From: Deinococcus yavapaiensis KR-236
GTDB taxonomy: Bacteria; Deinococcota; Deinococci; Deinococcales; Deinococcaceae
DNA: 64,000 nt
Assembly: GCF_003217515.1 (NCBI RefSeq)
Contig: NZ_QJSX01000005.1
Location: 62,001-126,000 of the forward strand
Direction: 5' to 3'
Within the stretch, counting starts at the first letter, position 1. Each line of letters opens with the position of its first letter. Of the stretch, positions 1 to 11,850 are shown piece after piece. A model generated the notes under the pieces. It did no database searches and was not told where the DNA came from. It was given only the letters and a program-made list of their open reading frames with translations. Made by a program: the position numbers and the translations under genes.

Positions 1-974
1 ATCCGCCCACCGTCGAGGCCCGGAATGGGAATGAGGTTGAACAGCGCGAGAGAGAGGTTGATGAGCGCCGCGATGCCGAGAACGCTCCACGCGCCGAGTT
101 GCGCCGCTTGCCCGACCGTCTCGACCGTACGAACAGGGCCCGACACGCCGCTGTCCGCCGAGGGGTTGGTGTTGAGCGTCACGAGGTTGCCGACGAGGTT
201 GCCGAACGCTTGCAGCACGAGCGGCACGCCCGTCACCATCGTCTTGACCGCCTCGCCGAGGGCGGGCAGGAAGGCGACTTGACGCGTGAGGATGGCCGGG
301 CCGTAGCTGATGCCGAAGCGGCGGCGCTCTCCCTTGTCGTCCTTGGGATTCCAATCGAAGGTGACGTCGCGCGTGCGCCCGTCTCGTTCCAGCGAGAAGG
401 ACTTGCGGCCCGGCAAAGCGAGGGCGTCTTGCACTTGACGGTAGCCTTCTCGGCGCTTGCCGTCGACGATGTAGAAGTCGGGGATGTCGCGCCCATCGAT
501 GGCGACGATGACGTCTCCCGCTTCGACGCCGACGCGCTGAGCGAGCGAGTTCGGGGTGACGCTTCCGATGCTCGCGCGGTCCGTGAGCGGCGTCGTGACG
601 CCTTGGGTCGTGTAGTACCCTGCCAGAAGCGGCAGGGCGAGCAGCAAGTTGAAGATCGGGCCCATCAACAAAATGACGATCTTTCCGAGGGCGCCGAGCT
701 TCGCGAACCCGCGCGTGGGCGCGCGCAACTTGCCGTCGCGATCCGCGTCGGGTGCCATGCCGTCGATTTCGACGTACCCCCCGATCGGAAGGGCCGAAAC
801 GCGCCACTCGGTGCCGCGAATCATTTTTCGGTAAATGATGGGTCCCATCCCGACCGAAAAGGACTTCACCGCGACGCCTTGCGCCCGCGCGGCCCAGTAG
901 TGGCCGAGTTCGTGCCAAGCGGTCGCGACGACGATGATGAGTAGCCATAAAGCGATGGCGACGAGGATATTCAC
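1..974 (-). CDS. rseP: RIP metalloprotease RseP/site-2 protease, 3' end cut by window
   Basis: Membrane-embedded M50 zinc protease that cleaves transmembrane substrates such as anti-sigma factors. About 324 codons are visible. The first membrane helix carries the zinc motif HELGH near residue 20. A single PDZ domain lies near residues 120-160, around the sequence GVEAGDVIVAIDG. The third conserved motif, NLIPIPGLDGGR, is at the window edge, so only some 40-60 C-terminal residues should be missing. The start is GTG at 974. It overlaps the dxr stop as GTGA, which implies translational coupling. It is the last visible gene of the rpsB-to-rseP cluster; the cdsA-dxr-rseP order is common in bacteria. 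The family is clear from the HExxH and LDGG motifs; the substrate is unknown. Confidence 0.93.
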   Translation of the reverse strand, partial: MNILVAIALWLLIIVVATAWHELGHYWAARAQGVAVKSFSVGMGPIIYRKMIRGTEWRVSALPIGGYVEIDGMAPDADRDGKLRAPTRGFAKLGALGKIVILLMGPIFNLLLALPLLAGYYTTQGVTTPLTDRASIGSVTPNSLAQRVGVEAGDVIVAIDGRDIPDFYIVDGKRREGYRQVQDALALPGRKSFSLERDGRTRDVTFDWNPKDDKGERRRFGISYGPAILTRQVAFLPALGEAVKTMVTGVPLVLQAFGNLVGNLVTLNTNPSADSGVSGPVRTVETVGQAAQLGAWSVLGIAALINLSLALFNLIPIPGLDGGR

Positions 975-2149
975 GCGCGCCCTCCTGCGACTCGGGTGAA
1001 GTCGGCGACGAGTTCGAGGGCGCGAACACGAGCCCACGCGTCCGCCTCGTCGATCGCGTCCCACGTGAGCGGCTGCGTCGACGTCTCGTTCAGCACCCGC
1101 TCGATAAGGCGGGCCATGTCCAGGTAGCCGATCTTGCCGCCGAGGAAGGCGTCCACGGCGATCTCGTCGGCCGCGTTGAGGACGGCGGGCGCCACGCCGC
1201 CGAGTTCGCCCGCACGGTACGCCAAGCTCAGCATGGGAAAGCGGTCGAAGTCGGGCTCGAAGAACTCGAGCGTCCCCGTGAGGCTGTACGAAGGCGCCGA
1301 ACGCGCGAGGCGCGGTCCGCCTCGCACGTCGCCCGCCCGCGTCATGCCGTTCGAGGCGCTGGAGAGGCCGTAAGCGATCGGGAGACGCATGTCGGGAGGT
1401 CCGAGGTGCGCCTTGAAGTTGCCGTCCACGAAACGCACGAGGGCGTGCACAACGCTTTGAGGATGAACGAGCACTCGAATTCGAGGCAACGGCAAGCCGT
1501 ACAGGGCGGCCGCTTCCAGCACCTCGAGTCCCTTGTTCATCAAGGTGCTCGAGTCGATGGTGATCTTGCGGCCCATGTTCCACGTCGGATGCTTGAGCGC
1601 CTGCTGGGGCGTGACGTCGGCGAGGTCCGTCGGCGCCGTGCGGAAGGGGCCTCCGGACGCGGTGAGGATCAACGTGTCGACTTCTTCGAGGTTCTCGCCC
1701 ACGAGCGTTTGGTACAAACCGCTGTGCTCGGAGTCCACTGGCGAGATGCGGCCGCCGCCCGACGCGGCCGCTTCCCAGATGAGGTGCGAAGCGACGACCA
1801 TGGCTTCCTTGTTCGCGAGGGCGACTGCCCGGCCCGCTTCGAGCGCGGCGCGCGTCGGAGCGAGCCCCGCGAGACCGGGAATGGCGCCGACGACGACGTC
1901 CGACTCCGCGGCGGCGACTTCGCACGCGTCGGAAACGACGCGATGGCTCGGCAGACGTCGGCGCGCTTCCGAGAGAAGCGCGTCGGAAACGCTGACGACG
2001 CGAGGACGGAATTCGCGTACTTGCAGTTCGAGCAGATCGAGGTTGCTTCCAGCGGCGAGCGCGACGATCTCGTCGCCTCGCTCACGCGCGACATCGAGGG
2101 TCTGGGTACCGATAGAGCCGGTGGAGCCGAGGACACAAAGACGCATCAT
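971..2149 (-). CDS. dxr: 1-deoxy-D-xylulose 5-phosphate reductoisomerase
   Basis: Converts DXP to 2-C-methyl-D-erythritol 4-phosphate with NADPH, the first committed step of the MEP isoprenoid pathway. The N-terminus has the dinucleotide motif GSTGSIG. Further on come ALANKEAMV and the metal/substrate loop SPVDSEHSG, then GRKITIDSSTLMNKGLE, all typical of the family. The length of about 392 residues is normal. Start candidates are ATG at 2149 or 2146 and an upstream GTG at 2155; no clear Shine-Dalgarno decides between them, and I chose 2149. It lies downstream of cdsA and is coupled to rseP by a GTGA overlap. Isoprenoid supply fits the carotenoid-like genes at the far end of the window, though that link is only inference. 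Confidence 0.96.
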   Translation of the reverse strand: MMRLCVLGSTGSIGTQTLDVARERGDEIVALAAGSNLDLLELQVREFRPRVVSVSDALLSEARRRLPSHRVVSDACEVAAAESDVVVGAIPGLAGLAPTRAALEAGRAVALANKEAMVVASHLIWEAAASGGGRISPVDSEHSGLYQTLVGENLEEVDTLILTASGGPFRTAPTDLADVTPQQALKHPTWNMGRKITIDSSTLMNKGLEVLEAAALYGLPLPRIRVLVHPQSVVHALVRFVDGNFKAHLGPPDMRLPIAYGLSSASNGMTRAGDVRGGPRLARSAPSYSLTGTLEFFEPDFDRFPMLSLAYRAGELGGVAPAVLNAADEIAVDAFLGGKIGYLDMARLIERVLNETSTQPLTWDAIDEADAWARVRALELVADFTRVAGGRA

Positions 2150-2222
2150 CGTCACTGTGCCGCATGCTCGTGAGCGGAGAAAGAGCGAATCCTACGAACG
2201 CAACCACGCATGAACCGTCGCC

Positions 2223-3062
2223 TCATCCGAACCCCACGACCGACAGAAACAAGTACGTGATCGGCACGGCGAACAGCAGCGAGTCCAAGCGGTCCAGCAT
2301 GCCGCCGTGCCCTGGCAGGAAGCTGCCGGAGTCCTTGGCTTTCAATGCCCTTTTGAGCAGGCTTTCGACGAGGTCGCCGAGTTGCGACGCGCTCGACACC
2401 AGCAGCGAGAACAAGAGAGCGTCCCAGACGCTGAGGTCGTACCACGTTGTCGACACGGCGCGCGTCACGGCGAAGACGATGACGAAGCTGAGCGCGAGCC
2501 CGCCGATGGCGCCTTCGACCGTCTTGGCGGGCGAGACTTCCGGCGCGAGCTTGCGTCGCCCGAAGAACTGCCCGAAGAAGAAGCCGCCGACGTCCGTCGC
2601 GAAGGTGGCAATGAGCGGTAAGAACAGCCACACGAAGCCTTTGTCGTGGTTGGGCGTGGCGCGCAGCAGCAGGAAGTAGCCCAGCAGCCAGGGAATGTAC
2701 AGCAAGCCGAACATGCTGTACACGATGCGTTCGAGCGGACGCTCGCCGGGCGAGACGACTTCGATGATGAGGAAGAAGCCGAAGGCGAAGGCCAGCACGA
2801 CTTCGCGCCAAGAGATCGGCGAGAGGGCCGCTTCCGCTCCAAGCGGATACGACGCGAGGATGATGGCGGCGCCCGCCACGTACAGCGACTTGCGCCGCAC
2901 GTCGAGGTCGTTGTGTTCGCACATCGCAACGTACTCGCGCAGCGCGACCGTGCTCAGCAGCAGCAGCATGGGCAGCATCACGCCTACGCCCGCCCACAAG
3001 ACGAGCATGATCACGACGAAGCCGACGACGGATGTGAGGACGCGCGTTCTCAGGGTTTCCAC
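2223..3062 (-). CDS. cdsA: phosphatidate cytidylyltransferase
   Basis: Makes CDP-diacylglycerol from phosphatidate and CTP in the membrane, the branch point of phospholipid synthesis. The protein is about 279 residues with roughly eight hydrophobic segments. The CDS family signature is near the C-terminus: KRALKAKDSG followed by LPGHGGMLDRLDS. The reading frame is open further upstream, but the start is best placed at GTG 3062, because AAAGGCGG lies 5-6 bases before it and the upstream residues do not look like a membrane-protein N-terminus. It follows frr by about 100 bases on the same strand and precedes dxr by about 70. Confidence 0.94.
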   Translation of the reverse strand: METLRTRVLTSVVGFVVIMLVLWAGVGVMLPMLLLLSTVALREYVAMCEHNDLDVRRKSLYVAGAAIILASYPLGAEAALSPISWREVVLAFAFGFFLIIEVVSPGERPLERIVYSMFGLLYIPWLLGYFLLLRATPNHDKGFVWLFLPLIATFATDVGGFFFGQFFGRRKLAPEVSPAKTVEGAIGGLALSFVIVFAVTRAVSTTWYDLSVWDALLFSLLVSSASQLGDLVESLLKRALKAKDSGSFLPGHGGMLDRLDSLLFAVPITYLFLSVVGFG

Positions 3063-3162
3063 GCATCCGCCTTTCGCGTCGGAAGCGACGGTGCGCAGCC
3101 AAAGTTCGACTCCGGACGACGCCAAGTCGTCCGGATCGAATCGTGAGGAGCGTCCGCCACGC

Positions 3163-3714
3163 TTACCCGAGGATGTCCTGCTCCTTGCGTGCGAGCACGT
3201 CGTCCACCTTCTTCACGAACTCGTCCGTGATCTTCTGAACTTCTTGCTCGGCACGCTTGACTTCGTCCTCGCTGACTTCCTTCGCGTGCTTTTTGATTTC
3301 TTCGAGCGCGCTCTTGCGCACGTTTCGCACGGCGATCTTGCCTTCCTCAGCGTAGTTGCGCGCCGTCTTCACGAGTTCCTTGCGGCGTTCCTCGGTAAGG
3401 ACGGGCAGCGAAATGAAGATCGAGTCACCCTTGTTGTTCGGATTGAGGCCCAGGTCCGAGTCGCGAATGGCCCGCTCGATCGCGCTGAGGGCGTTTCGGT
3501 CCCACGGTTGGATGACGAGCGTGCGCGCGTCAGGCGTCGTGATGGACGCGACCCCGTCAATGGGCGTCGAGGAGCCGTAGTAATCGACTTGAATCTTCTT
3601 GAGGATGCCAGGGTTGGCGCGTCCCGTGCGCAACACGCTGAGGTGACCCTCGAGCGCTTCGATGGCTTTTTGCATTCGGCTGCGGGTATCGCTGAAAATT
3701 GGTTTCATCGTCAT
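3163..3714 (-). CDS. frr: ribosome recycling factor
   Basis: Together with EF-G, RRF splits post-termination ribosomes. The 183-residue length is standard. The N-terminus contains the family pattern M..AIEALEGHLSVLRTGRANP. The three-helix bundle region has the usual KNVRKSALEEIKKH-type stretch (here AVRNVRKSALEEIKKHAKE). The ATG at 3714 is followed by a second ATG at 3708, and a weak GGAGGTCA lies just before the first. It sits between pyrH and cdsA, the widespread tsf-pyrH-frr-cdsA order, so co-transcription is likely. Confidence 0.97.
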   Translation of the reverse strand: MTMKPIFSDTRSRMQKAIEALEGHLSVLRTGRANPGILKKIQVDYYGSSTPIDGVASITTPDARTLVIQPWDRNALSAIERAIRDSDLGLNPNNKGDSIFISLPVLTEERRKELVKTARNYAEEGKIAVRNVRKSALEEIKKHAKEVSEDEVKRAEQEVQKITDEFVKKVDDVLARKEQDILG

Positions 3715-3787
3715 GGCGTGACCTCCAGAGCGAATATCGTCGAGGCGTATTCTACGCCTCCCGGATGGCGGGACACGTCGGCGCCCC

Positions 3788-4516
3788 TCAGGACGCGGTC
3801 GGGGCGGGGCCGGAGTGGATGAGCGTCCCGACGCGTTCGCCCGCCAACAGACGCTGCAAGTTGCCGCGCTCGAAGATGTCGAACACCACGAGCGGCAAGT
3901 TCTTTTCCATGCACAGCGTGATCGCCGTCATGTCCATCACGGCGAGGTTCTTGTCGATGACGTCGCGGTGCGTCAAGGTATCGAAGCGCTCGGCCTGCGG
4001 ATTCTTTTGCGGATCGTCGCTGTACACGCCGTCCACTTTGTTCTTCGCGTACAGCACGACCTCCGCGCCAATCTCCATCGCGCGCAGGGTGGCCGTCGTG
4101 TCCGTGGAGAAGAACGGAATGCCGTTGCCACCCCCGAAGACGACCAAGCGTCCCTTTTCCAAGTGGCGCATAGCGCGGCGGCGAATGTAAGGCTCGGCGA
4201 CGGCCTGCATTTGAATGGCGCTCATGACGCGCGTGTCGCATCCGGCGCGCTCCAAGGCGTCTTGCAACGCCATGGCGTTCATGACCGTGCCGAGCATGCC
4301 GATGTAGTCGGCGGTCGCGGGATCCATGCGGGCGCCGTTGCGGACGCCACGCCAAAAGTTGCCGCCGCCGATCACGATGGCGAGTTCGACGCCGCTCGCT
4401 TCTTTGGCAGCCTTGAGCTCGTGGGCGAGGCTCATCGTGGCGTCAGGCGAGATGCCGAAACCCGACTCGTTCGAAAGGAACTCGCCGGAGAGCTTGAGAA
4501 GGACTCGTTTGTACAT
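3788..4516 (-). CDS. pyrH: uridylate kinase
   Basis: Hexameric bacterial UMP kinase of the amino-acid-kinase fold; it phosphorylates UMP to UDP for RNA, DNA and cell-wall precursors. At 242 residues it has normal length. The N-terminal phosphate-binding segment reads LLKLSGEF. It is followed by IVIGGGNFWRG and the later FGGGNGIPFFSTDT motif, both typical of PyrH. It lies between tsf and frr on the same strand. A hairpin between tsf and pyrH may modulate or end transcription arriving from rpsB-tsf. Confidence 0.97.
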   Translation of the reverse strand: MYKRVLLKLSGEFLSNESGFGISPDATMSLAHELKAAKEASGVELAIVIGGGNFWRGVRNGARMDPATADYIGMLGTVMNAMALQDALERAGCDTRVMSAIQMQAVAEPYIRRRAMRHLEKGRLVVFGGGNGIPFFSTDTTATLRAMEIGAEVVLYAKNKVDGVYSDDPQKNPQAERFDTLTHRDVIDKNLAVMDMTAITLCMEKNLPLVVFDIFERGNLQRLLAGERVGTLIHSGPAPTAS

Positions 4517-4582
4517 GGCACGTAAACCTTTTCGGCGAGAAGGCGAGACGTCACTTCGGACGTCGAAGCCGAGCGGACTCAG

Positions 4583-4613
4583 AAGAAGAGCGGCTTCACA
4601 GCCGCTCTTCTTT
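4583..4613 (-). terminator. hairpin between tsf and pyrH
   Basis: A 13-bp inverted repeat with a 4-base loop (core AGAAGAGCGGCT / AGCCGCTCTTCT) lies just after the tsf stop on the transcribed minus strand. The tract after it has only a few T residues (TTCTGAG), so it may be a partial terminator or attenuator rather than a full stop. Confidence 0.6.
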
Positions 4614-4621
4614 CGATTCGT

Positions 4622-5428
<807 letters not shown>

Positions 5429-5497
5429 AAGGAGACCTCCTGGAAAACATCCCGGCCGGACGCTGTCAGGGCGCCTCGACCGGGATGAGGTGAGGGC

Positions 5498-6346
<849 letters not shown>

Positions 6347-6452
6347 GGAGCCTCCTGAGCGTTGAAACGAGATGTGGCGACCCTCGCACGAACGGATGCT
6401 CGCCGCGACGCTCGAGCGCGGCCAGCGGGAGCGAGAGCGCACCCAAAGAAGA

Positions 6453-6480
6453 AGTGTAGCACGCCTCCCGAGGTCACGAA
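6453..6480 (-). promoter_or_regulatory. rpsB promoter
   Basis: On the minus strand, -10 TACACT (6458-6453) is preceded by TTCGTG (6480-6475) with a 16-base spacer. Transcription would start near 6447, giving a leader of about 100 bases before rpsB. A leader this long is unusual here, where many genes look leaderless. It could hold an S2 autoregulatory site, as in other bacteria; that is inference. Confidence 0.6.
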
Positions 6481-6511
6481 AAGAGCGCCCCGAGATTGAC
6501 TCGGGGCGCTC
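6479..6511 (-). terminator. terminator of the TPR gene
   Basis: The inverted repeat GAGCGCCCCGAG / CTCGGGGCGCTC (12 bp with a 5-base loop) is followed on the minus strand by TTTTCGTG. It lies 15-45 bases after the stop of the TPR gene and is a good intrinsic terminator. It abuts the rpsB promoter. Confidence 0.85.
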
Positions 6512-6525
6512 GACTTCAGGAGCGG

Positions 6526-7716
6526 TCAGCGGACGCGGGTGAGCGCCGCCTGCGCTTCTTGGTAGCCGGGGTTGAGGCGCACGGCTTCGCCGTACGCTTC
6601 GCGGGCCGCGACCTTGTCACCGCTCGCTTCGTTGGCCCGCCCGAGCCAGAAGAAGTACTCGGGGTTCGTGAGGGCCAGCGCGGCGGCCTTCGTGAGGTCC
6701 GTGCGGGCGTCCTTGAGCTGGCTGCCGTCGAGCGCGAGACGACCGCGGTAGTAGTAGAACTCGGGGTAGCGCGTCGGCGCGAGGTTGAGGGCCGCGTCGA
6801 GTTGCGTCTTGGCGCTCGCCGCGTCCTTGTTGAGGTACGCGAGGATACCGTTTTGGCCGAGCACGTACGCGTTTTGCGGCGCGAGGCGCAGCGCTTGGGC
6901 GAGTTCGAGGCGTGCGGCCTCCATTTGATTCGTCACCATCAAGAGCTTGCCGTAGTACGCCCTTGCCATGACGTTTTGAGGCTCGGCGATCACGGCTTTT
7001 TGAAGTGTCGAGACGGCGAGCGGCAGCTGATTCGTGGCGTAGTAGAGGTCGCCGAGGTTGTAGAGCACCGTGGCGTTGTTGGGCGCGAGGGCCACGGCCT
7101 GCTTCGCGGCGTCGATGGCGCGCGTGTAGTCGCCGCGCAGCGCGAAGACGTTGCTGCGCTCGTTCCAAACGGCGGCAGAGGACGGCAGGATCGTTTGGGC
7201 GTCCGTCAGGATCTTCAGCGCCTGATCGAGGTTATCCTTGACAGAGTCGCGATCGGTCGTGGAGACGTACTGCGCCGTGTACGCTTGCGCGAGGGCGATG
7301 TACGCGCTGATGTTGCGCGCGTCCTGCTGCATGAGTTTGCGCAGCGTCTCGATCGCGGCTGAGTACAGACGCAGACGCGTTTGCGTGCGGCCGAGGCCGA
7401 GCAGCGCGTCGGAAGAACGGGCATTGCACTCGGACGCCGCCTTGAAGGCGACGTACGCGGAGTCGTACTTCTGGTCGGAGTAGTACGAATTGCCGAGCAC
7501 GATATAGCTGCCGCAACTGAACACGGGGCGCGTCGAGGGCGTCGTGCTCGGTTGGGTCGTGCGGGGCGCGGCGGGAGTGGAGGGCGCCGAGGGAGCGGGA
7601 GTCGTAGGCGGAGTGGTGGGCGTCGAAGTCGACTGGGCAAGAGCTGACGAGCTCAGGCCGAGCAGGACGACACCAGCTCTCAACCCGTGCAGGCCGAGCG
7701 GGAAAGCACGCTTCAC
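6526..7716 (-). CDS. secreted tetratricopeptide-repeat protein
   Basis: A 396-residue protein of unknown specific function. The N-terminus is a signal peptide (hydrophobic GLRAGVVLLGLSSSALA, cleavage after ALA). A low-complexity Thr/Pro/Ser linker of about 45 residues follows. After it come about eight TPR units, with recurring patterns such as A..ALAQAYTAQY and ALYNLGDLYYATNQ. TPR arrays form protein-binding scaffolds, so a periplasmic or envelope-associated adaptor is likely. The start is GTG 7716, preceded by GGAGGTTTCCCA. A TGCGACA-TG-TGTCGCA inverted repeat lies 35-50 bases upstream and may be an operator. A good terminator follows, so the gene is probably monocistronic. Confidence 0.85.
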   Translation of the reverse strand: MKRAFPLGLHGLRAGVVLLGLSSSALAQSTSTPTTPPTTPAPSAPSTPAAPRTTQPSTTPSTRPVFSCGSYIVLGNSYYSDQKYDSAYVAFKAASECNARSSDALLGLGRTQTRLRLYSAAIETLRKLMQQDARNISAYIALAQAYTAQYVSTTDRDSVKDNLDQALKILTDAQTILPSSAAVWNERSNVFALRGDYTRAIDAAKQAVALAPNNATVLYNLGDLYYATNQLPLAVSTLQKAVIAEPQNVMARAYYGKLLMVTNQMEAARLELAQALRLAPQNAYVLGQNGILAYLNKDAASAKTQLDAALNLAPTRYPEFYYYRGRLALDGSQLKDARTDLTKAAALALTNPEYFFWLGRANEASGDKVAAREAYGEAVRLNPGYQEAQAALTRVR

Positions 7717-7751
7717 TGGGAAACCTCCAATGGGATCAAGGCTAGCATCGC

Positions 7752-7767
7752 TGCGACATGTGTCGCA
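7752..7767. repeat. inverted repeat upstream of TPR gene
   Basis: TGCGACA and TGTCGCA are separated by two bases, in the 5' untranslated region or promoter-proximal region of the TPR gene. This is the shape of a dimeric regulator site; no regulator is identified. Confidence 0.45.
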
Positions 7768-8443
7768 AGAGCGCTGTCTTCTTGCCCATTTCATCCCGGC
7801 AATGATATAAATCGCGCGCAATGAGAGAGTGAACACGATCTGAGAAAGCTGACTTCAGAGTTGTCGGTTCACAGGACGCGCGGGTCATAATGAACATGAT
7901 GACGAGGCGATTGGGGCTCACAGGCAGCATCGGCGCCGGGAAAAGCACCGTCGCGCGGCTTCTGCGCGCTCGAGGTTTCACGGTGCTCGACGCGGACGAG
8001 ATCGCGCGGGAAGTGTCTCGCTCTCACGAGGTGCTCGCCGAGGTAGCAAGCGCGTTCGGCCCGCAGTACGTTCACGAAGGCGACCTCAATCGCCCCTTGC
8101 TGTCGAGCCTCGTCTTTTCGCAGCCCGAGCAGCGGGCCGCGCTCAACGCGATCGTCCATCCGCGCGTACGAGCGGAGATGGAGCGGCGCGAGCGCGAAGC
8201 GGGCACTTCGTGGGTCGTGCAAGACGTGCCCTTGCTCTTCGAAGGCGGACTCGACGCGCGCATGGACGCCATCATCGTCGTGGACGCGCCCCTCGAAGCG
8301 CGCGTCGCGCGGGTGATGGCGCGCGACGGCCTTTCGCGGGAAGCGGTCCTGGCTCGGGACGCGGCACAGATGCCCGCCGAAGAGAAGCGCCGCCGCGCCA
8401 GCTGCGTGCTGGTCAACGACGGCGACCTCGCCTCGCTCGAGCG

Positions 8444-10123
<1,680 letters not shown>

Positions 10124-10190
10124 GTTCAAGTCCCCCTGCTTTTCGCGAGCTCGCGCCCGACGATCGAATGGCGTCAAAAAAAGACAGCAC

Positions 10191-10222
10191 AAAAGAAAAA
10201 ACCGAAGACGCTCGGCCTTCGG
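10191..10222 (-). terminator. terminator of the pilin operon
   Basis: On the minus strand the hairpin CCGAAG-loop-CTTCGG is followed by TTTTTTCTTTT, just after the last pseudopilin gene. The stem is short but the T tract is strong. Confidence 0.8.
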
Positions 10223-10257
10223 GACTTCATGCTAACACGGATCTCGGGACGAAAGCT

Positions 10258-10968
10258 TCACCGCGCGACGTTTCGAGGAAAGGCGCTCGTGCGAAGCGGC
10301 GTGACGCGCACGACCTTACCCGAAACGCGCCGCGCGAGCGCGATCGTCACCTCGACGCCGTCCCCCGTGCGTGCGAACGGCGACACGCTCGAATCGAGAA
10401 AGTCGCACACGATCAAGCCGACGCCGGTTGGCTGAAAGCTCACGGGAACGGCCGTGAAGTCGGGAGGACTCGGGTAGTACGAGCGGTATTCCATGAGCAC
10501 CCACGCCGTCCCGTCGTTCGTGGCGTCGGCCCCCGGGTTGTTGCCGAGCGCGGCGTTCGCCGTGAGGACGGAGCGCTTGACCGGGTAGTAGGCGTAGAAG
10601 GCGTAGCAGCCCTCCGAGCGATAGGCGGGATGGCAGTCGACCGAGGCGTCCCTCGGCGGCAAGATCAACGCGAGGATGGGGTCGGTGCCCACCGTCCACG
10701 TCTGCCCGCCTGTCGGTCGACGGGACGTGAAGCCGCTGACGGACAAGCGTAAGGTCGAGCCGGTCGGATACACGTGAACGGCCTCGCGAATTCGGGCGGT
10801 CACGACGGCCGACGCGAGCGACGCTTCCGAGACGAGTTCCGCGCGAGCGGACAGGTCTGCGCTCGCCCTCGCCGACGTTTGCAACACGCCGATCAGCACC
10901 AAGCCCAGCGTCGCGGCGAGGCCGAGGGCGAACAGCATCTCCAGCAAGGTGAACCCCCTCGACTTCAT
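10258..10968 (-). CDS. type IV pilus minor pseudopilin, PulJ/PilW-like
   Basis: A 236-residue prepilin-like protein. It begins with a very short leader and the class III cleavage motif RGFTLLEM (Gly before Phe, Glu at mature +5). A hydrophobic helix of about 22 residues follows, then a globular domain. Prepilin peptidase would process it for a type IV pilus or DNA-uptake pseudopilus. The ATG at 10968 overlaps the stop of the upstream pilin as ATGA. It is the last gene of the four-gene operon. The PulJ/PilW label rests on position and size and is less sure than the pilin assignment. Confidence 0.85.
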   Translation of the reverse strand: MKSRGFTLLEMLFALGLAATLGLVLIGVLQTSARASADLSARAELVSEASLASAVVTARIREAVHVYPTGSTLRLSVSGFTSRRPTGGQTWTVGTDPILALILPPRDASVDCHPAYRSEGCYAFYAYYPVKRSVLTANAALGNNPGADATNDGTAWVLMEYRSYYPSPPDFTAVPVSFQPTGVGLIVCDFLDSSVSPFARTGDGVEVTIALARRVSGKVVRVTPLRTSAFPRNVAR

Positions 10969-11384
10969 CGGCCCTCCGGCCTCGCCACATCGAACACGAG
11001 GATCGTTTCTCCGAGCGCCACGCGAACGCGCAGCAAGGCGGGCGGATGAAGTTGAAACGTCGAGCAAGTCGAGGCAGGCGTCGGGCCGCTCGAACCGTCG
11101 AGCGCCGACGCCGTCACGCGGACGTTCGCATCCACGGTGACCCCGCAGCGCCCCGCGTAGTTGGCAGGGTTCCTCCACGCCGCGCGTACGCGCTCGGACG
11201 CTTCGAACAGGCGCGCGTCGAGGGTGAGCGACGTTTCACTGGCGCGCGCCATCCCGAACAGGCCCGACAGAGGCGCGACCACGGTCAGCACGAGCGCGAG
11301 CAGCGCAAGGGCGACGAGGACTTCCACGAGGGTGAAGGCCGTCTCGCGCGACGTCGGCGGGCGGTGCCGAGGCGCGTCACTCAT
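10965..11384 (-). CDS. type IV pilus minor pseudopilin, PilV/PulI-like
   Basis: A 139-residue prepilin. The processing site reads TAFTLVEVL, with Ala instead of the usual Gly at -1 and Glu at +5 retained; Ala is tolerated by some prepilin peptidases. A hydrophobic helix follows, then a small domain with two cysteines. It overlaps the GspH/FimT-like gene by 8 bases upstream and couples to the next pilin by ATGA. It is presumably part of the tip or initiation complex of the pilus. Confidence 0.85.
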   Translation of the reverse strand: MSDAPRHRPPTSRETAFTLVEVLVALALLALVLTVVAPLSGLFGMARASETSLTLDARLFEASERVRAAWRNPANYAGRCGVTVDANVRVTASALDGSSGPTPASTCSTFQLHPPALLRVRVALGETILVFDVARPEGR

Positions 11385-11850
11385 CGCCCGTCACCATCAC
11401 CTTTCCGGTGATCCCGACGATTTTGACGAGCAGAGGCCGTGTTCCCGGTACGCCCTCCACGCGCAGCACCACCCCGATCGCCGCCGCCAGTTCCGCGTAC
11501 GGCGGGGTGTACGTGACGATTACTCGTCCGACGGGGCAGGTGACGCACACCAGCCGCGTCCCAGAAGGTAGGACACGTGAAAGCGACCGATTGCCGCTCG
11601 CCATCGTGTAACCGACCGTTTCTCGCGCTTCTGACGGCCACGAGAAGACTTGGACGAGCGACGAGCGCACTGCCTCGAAGCGAGCGGCGCGCAAATCGGA
11701 CGCGACGAGGAAGGCGGCTTCTCGCACGGCACCTTGACGCACGGCCCTCGTGGCAACGAAGAAGCCGACACCGAGCACCACGCCCAGGATCGCGCACACG
11801 ACGAGCGCTTCGAGCAGCGTGAAGCCCGCCGAATCGCGTCCTTGCCTCAC
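11377..11850 (-). CDS. GspH/FimT-type pseudopilin
   Basis: A 157-residue prepilin with the cleavage motif SAGFTLLEALV and a hydrophobic helix, followed by the GspH-like stretch of alternating strands (ASDLRAARFEAVRS). The start is GTG 11850. It overlaps the stop of the large upstream gene as GTGA and is preceded by CTGGAGGC. The 3' end overlaps the next pilin by 8 bases. Confidence 0.87.
   Translation of the reverse strand: MRQGRDSAGFTLLEALVVCAILGVVLGVGFFVATRAVRQGAVREAAFLVASDLRAARFEAVRSSLVQVFSWPSEARETVGYTMASGNRSLSRVLPSGTRLVCVTCPVGRVIVTYTPPYAELAAAIGVVLRVEGVPGTRPLLVKIVGITGKVMVTGDE

Noticed and set aside
99..944. Long open frame on the plus strand opposite rseP
   Set aside because: The encoded sequence is Arg/Ala/Asp-rich with no family motifs; the minus strand carries HELGH and LDGG motifs.
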